Assembly: GCA_002726335.1 (NCBI GenBank)
Contig: PBSR01000040.1
Location: forward strand, 1 to 16,515
Length of the DNA stretch: 16,515 nucleotides
DNA from: Gemmatimonadaceae bacterium
GTDB lineage: Bacteria; Latescibacterota; UBA2968; UBA8231
Direction: 5' to 3'
Positions 13,670 through 16,515 of this stretch are shown one piece after another. Numbering within the stretch: position 1 is the first letter of the stretch; every line of letters begins with the position of its first letter. A program made the translations under genes and the position numbers. The notes under the pieces were generated by a model. That model saw nothing but the letters and a program-made list of their open reading frames with translations. It searched no databases and had not been told where the DNA came from.

Positions 13670-14803
13670 ATGACTCCGGCTGAACGTCTGCTCACTGTCC
13701 TGCGCGGCGGCGAGGTCACGCCGGTGCCTTGCTCCATCTACTTCAACACGAACCTGCGCGTTCAAGGTCACGACTGCAGTCGTCTGGAGGGGCGCACTGC
13801 CCTGGCCATCGATCTCGGCGTCGATCCCTTCGTCAGCGTGGGCCTGGGCCATGGGACCCATGCGGAGGTCCGCAGCCGTACCTGGATCGACGAGGATGTG
13901 GCCGGCGAGTCCTGGCCCATCTTCTGGCAGGAATGGCAGACACCCTCCGGAACGCTGCGCCAGGGCGTGCGGCGAAATGAGACGTGCGCCAACTGGGACC
14001 ACATCCACTGGAACGACGCGGCGGCGAGTTCGATGTTCGAGCCCCTCATCAAGGAGGCCGCTGACGTCGAAGCCTTCCGTTATCTGTTTCAGCCGCTGGC
14101 GGAGGTCGACTTCAATGCCTGGCAGATTGCCACGGCGCCGTCCTTCGATCATGCCCGCGCCCTCGGCCTGCCGGTGATCGCCACGTACGGCCAGGGCCTC
14201 GCCCTGCACATGTTCCTCATGGGTGCCCAGAACGCCGTGCTCTTCAGTGTGGACGAGCCGGAGGCTTTCGACAGTCTCGCCAGCATCGGCCACGAGGCGG
14301 CCATGCGCAACATCGAGTATGCCCACCGCGCCGGCGTCCACGTGCTCAAGCGCTTCGGCGGCTATGAGATGTGCAACTTCTACAACCCCGAGATCTGGCG
14401 TCGCGTGTGTCGGCCGCGGCTGGAGCGCGAGGTGGCCCGGGCCCACGAACTGGGACTGGCCATCTTCTATCGGGTGGTTACGGGTATGGAGCCACTGCTG
14501 GAAGACATCGCCACCATCGGTTTTGACGCCATCGAGGGAGGCGAGCCGCACCTGAGCCGGTGCTCCCTGGAACAGTGGCGCGACGCTTTTGCCGGCCGCG
14601 CAGCATCATGGACCGGTGTCAGCAGTCCCGTGCTGCTGGGTGGTGACGATCCTGAGGCGGTGCGGTCGGAGGTGCGCAAGGCCGTCGAGATCTTCGGTCG
14701 CCGTGGTTTCGTGCTGGGCGTGACCAACAGCATCCGGCGCCATTTCCCGTGGGCGAATACGCTGGCGATGATCGACGAGTGGAAGCGGCTCGGGGACGGC
14801 TGA
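13670..14803 (+). CDS. Divergent URO-D-superfamily protein lacking the HxCG motif
   Basis: A 377-aa protein with URO-D-superfamily architecture: AERLLTVLRGGEVTPVP at the N-terminus (4-20), the HELGLAIFYRVVTGMEPLLE strand/helix (259-278), GFDAIEG (284-290), and the C-terminal FVLGVTNSIRRHFPWANT (347-364), where members read 'gfils..h.i....p.eN'. The zinc motif HxCG of methyltransferase-type members is replaced by YRVVTG (267-272), so zinc-thiol chemistry of the MtaA type is unlikely, and porphyrin decarboxylation is unproven. It starts 25 nt after the toxin gene on the same strand with no strong SD, and may be read through from the TA promoter. Such divergent paralogues are frequent in uncultured environmental phyla; the function is unknown. 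Confidence 0.75.
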   Translation: MTPAERLLTVLRGGEVTPVPCSIYFNTNLRVQGHDCSRLEGRTALAIDLGVDPFVSVGLGHGTHAEVRSRTWIDEDVAGESWPIFWQEWQTPSGTLRQGVRRNETCANWDHIHWNDAAASSMFEPLIKEAADVEAFRYLFQPLAEVDFNAWQIATAPSFDHARALGLPVIATYGQGLALHMFLMGAQNAVLFSVDEPEAFDSLASIGHEAAMRNIEYAHRAGVHVLKRFGGYEMCNFYNPEIWRRVCRPRLEREVARAHELGLAIFYRVVTGMEPLLEDIATIGFDAIEGGEPHLSRCSLEQWRDAFAGRAASWTGVSSPVLLGGDDPEAVRSEVRKAVEIFGRRGFVLGVTNSIRRHFPWANTLAMIDEWKRLGDG

Positions 14804-14814
14804 GCCCTCAGCCG
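14797..14814 (+). terminator. Stem-loop at the stop codon, weak terminator candidate
   Basis: CGGCTGA and TCAGCCG pair perfectly around GCCC (7-bp stem, 4-nt loop); the TGA stop is inside the stem. No T-tract follows, so intrinsic termination would be weak; it may instead protect the 3' end of the mRNA. Confidence 0.35.
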
Positions 14815-14863
14815 ACGAGGTCGACGCTGGCAGTTCCTACGAGATGGTGTCAGTGCGTCGCTC

Positions 14864-14869
14864 TATAAT
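14864..14869 (+). promoter_or_regulatory. Consensus -10 box upstream of the protease gene
   Basis: TATAAT, a perfect -10 hexamer in an otherwise GC-rich gap, about 130 nt before ATG15003. No good -35 box lies 16-18 bp upstream and the extended -10 TG is absent, so an activator may be needed or the match is chance. Confidence 0.4.
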
Positions 14870-15002
14870 TTCCCGCAAACCTGGACCATCTTGCTGGCCT
14901 ACGTAGTTCTACGGATGCGATTCGGAATCCCTCGTCGTATACGGACAGCGGCGTTGCCGGATGGCGGGGCCGCTTTCTTGATCCCTGACGGGAGAGACAC
15001 GG

Positions 15003-16515
15003 ATGATCATCTCAGTCATAAACACGACACAGTTGAAGAAGGAAGAGGTCCAGAAGAAGCTGCGTGCCATCAACCGTCAGTTGGCGGAGGACTTCAAACG
15101 CTACTGGCATCGCGACATCGAGTTGCGCCTGGAAGGCTGGACCGGAAAAACGCCCGATCCGAAGAAGCCGATCAACATGCGCGGCGATGCCGTGCTCTAC
15201 CTGTGGGATCAGGTGGACGTAGACGATGCCATCGGCTATCACGATCTCACCGGAGTGGGGGTTCCTTTTGGCTTCGTCTTCACGGAACTCGCCGCTGAGC
15301 TGGGCGAAGACTGGAGCGTAACCCTCTCGCACGAAGTGCTGGAGATGGCCATGGACCCCGAGGCCAATCTGCTGGCCGAGGGACCGCATCCCGACCCGAA
15401 GGAAGACGGCCGGACCGTCTTTCACTGGTACGAGCTGTGCGATGCGGTGCAGGGCTCCAAATACGAGATCGACGGCGTCGAAGTCGCCAACTTCCTCCTG
15501 CCCCTCTACTTCACCGAGGGTGACGAGCATCGGAATCACAACGACTTCCTTGGCACCGGCCTGGGCTCCTTTCAGGTTGGTCCCGGTGGCTATGCCGGCT
15601 TTCTGGATCCCGAAACGGGCGAGCATGACACCTGGATCCGCCCGCGAGACAACAAGGCCACGCACCGCCTGGTGGTGAAGCAACAGCACAAGGGTGTGAT
15701 GCGCGCCGACCGGCACAAGGGGCGCGAAAGGGACGCGGCCATCGTCGACAAGAACACCGTGCACTGCGAGGCGGTCATCTTCGAGCTGGACGATACAGTG
15801 GCGCTGCCCGAGCGGCTTCATACGGCACAGCAACTGGCGCGTACCGTGCTCGGAGATGGTTGGGAGCTGCAGCGTTCCCCCGGTGATCCGAATGAGTACG
15901 ACGCTCTCTACCGCGGGTCCACGGCCATCGGCTTTGCCCAGGCCTGGCAGCTGGCCCACGAGCTGGCCGAAGATGACGCCGTGGTGTACGCCGAGCCCTC
16001 ACTCAGCTTCCCCGTAGCAGGCGAGTTCGAACAGGCTCACGACGGTCCAGCGCGGGCGCTGCGCGCTTCGAGCCGCGGCAGCAGCAGTCACAAGGCAGGC
16101 ACGGAGATTCCCGCGTGGGGGCTGGAGCTGTGCCGCGTGCCGAAGGCGTGGCAGAGAATCGAGGCGGAGCACAAGCGGCCGGGTGCCGGAGTGCGCGTCG
16201 GACATCCGGACTCGGGTTACCGTCCGCACGACGAAATGGACGCCACGCGAGTGATGACGCAGATCGACTTCGACTTTCTCGGAGGTGACAGCGAGACGAT
16301 CAGCAACAAGGGTAACCACGGCCTGGCGACGGCGAGTGTGATCATGAGCGGTACCGGCGGTGTCGATGATCGCATCAAAGGACCCGCCCTGCACGCCGAG
16401 ATCGTGCCTTTGAGAGTGACCAAGCCTGGCTGGATCCGTCCGGCGCCGGTGCTGATCGGAGGCGGCATGCGTCGTCTGCGTGACGCCATCGATCATGCTG
16501 TGAAGGTGCACTGCA
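15003..16515 (+). CDS. Zincin-like domain fused to a subtilisin-like (S8) serine protease, 3' end outside window
   Basis: The frame runs from ATG15003 (SD GGGAGAG, 6 nt upstream) to the right edge: 504 residues with no stop. Residues about 1-225 form a domain with SHEVLEMAMDP (109-119), an HExxE variant of a metalloprotease helix (H110, E111, E114), then YELCDAVQ, VEVANFLLPLYF and QVGPGGYAGFLDP. I read it as a zincin-like domain; activity is not established. Residues about 250-338 look like a subtilisin propeptide (a VFELDD-like strand and VVYAEPSLSFPV at the end). From about 370 the S8 domain starts: AWGLELCRVPKAW, then the catalytic Asp region VRVGHPDSGY (D403) and the catalytic His region NKGNHGLATASVIMSG (H439). 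The catalytic Ser should lie beyond the window. There is no N-terminal signal peptide, so it may act inside the cell or leave by another route. Confidence 0.82.
   Translation, partial: MIISVINTTQLKKEEVQKKLRAINRQLAEDFKRYWHRDIELRLEGWTGKTPDPKKPINMRGDAVLYLWDQVDVDDAIGYHDLTGVGVPFGFVFTELAAELGEDWSVTLSHEVLEMAMDPEANLLAEGPHPDPKEDGRTVFHWYELCDAVQGSKYEIDGVEVANFLLPLYFTEGDEHRNHNDFLGTGLGSFQVGPGGYAGFLDPETGEHDTWIRPRDNKATHRLVVKQQHKGVMRADRHKGRERDAAIVDKNTVHCEAVIFELDDTVALPERLHTAQQLARTVLGDGWELQRSPGDPNEYDALYRGSTAIGFAQAWQLAHELAEDDAVVYAEPSLSFPVAGEFEQAHDGPARALRASSRGSSSHKAGTEIPAWGLELCRVPKAWQRIEAEHKRPGAGVRVGHPDSGYRPHDEMDATRVMTQIDFDFLGGDSETISNKGNHGLATASVIMSGTGGVDDRIKGPALHAEIVPLRVTKPGWIRPAPVLIGGGMRRLRDAIDHAVKVHC

Noticed and set aside
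1..16515. CRISPR arrays, tRNA/rRNA genes, insertion sequences, integrase or phage genes
   Set aside because: No regularly spaced repeats, cloverleaf-like segments, transposase motifs or flanking direct repeats were seen by eye. The two TA pairs alone do not prove a mobile island.

Overview
A high-GC bacterial chromosome segment, almost fully coding on both strands. No rRNA, tRNA, CRISPR array, insertion sequence or phage gene was seen. The mix of uroporphyrinogen-decarboxylase (URO-D)-like paralogues, a Gfo/Idh/MocA oxidoreductase, a xylose-isomerase-like TIM-barrel protein, a DUF4159 protein, a GH89-like glycosidase and a glycyl-radical-enzyme-like protein is typical of environmental lineages such as Latescibacterota, Poribacteria or Planctomycetota relatives. 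That assignment is inference from gene content, not from a marker gene.

Layout. (1) 1-1335, minus strand: an MNT nucleotidyltransferase/HEPN toxin-antitoxin pair (ATGA overlap), followed 6 nt later by a pyruvate-formate-lyase/glycyl-radical-family gene that runs off the left edge. (2) 1457-2713, plus: a membrane-anchored DUF4159 protein. It meets the next gene tail to tail and the two share a CTAG palindrome as overlapping stop codons. (3) 2710-8034: a divergent carbohydrate locus. A 908-aa GH89-like alpha-N-acetylglucosaminidase homologue lies on the minus strand; a Gfo/Idh/MocA dehydrogenase (TTG start, strong Shine-Dalgarno) and a sugar isomerase/epimerase lie on the plus strand. The 369-bp intergenic region carries one good promoter candidate in each direction, a 12-bp perfect palindrome and an 8-bp inverted repeat. 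(4) 8233-12579, minus: a tightly packed four-gene operon with overlaps or gaps of 3 to 8 nt. It encodes glycine/sarcosine N-methyltransferase, sarcosine/dimethylglycine N-methyltransferase, a BCCT transporter and a URO-D-family protein. The first three make a coherent glycine-betaine synthesis plus uptake module for osmoadaptation; the URO-D protein is the unexplained fourth member. (5) 12914-13644, plus: a Phd-type antitoxin and VapC-like PIN toxin. The promoter has near-consensus elements with a 17-bp spacer, a perfect 10-bp inverted repeat straddles the start codon, and the mRNA may be leaderless. (6) 13670-14803, plus: a second, divergent URO-D-like protein without the HxCG motif. (7) 15003 to the right edge, plus: an unusual protease, apparently an N-terminal zincin-like domain fused through a propeptide-like segment to a subtilisin (S8) domain. 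It has no signal peptide and is cut off before its catalytic Ser.

The most interesting points are the URO-D gene inside a betaine operon, the zincin-S8 fusion, the leaderless and self-operated TA promoter, and the glycyl-radical gene placed directly behind a HEPN/MNT module. Two genes (at the left and right edges) are partial because the window ends inside them.
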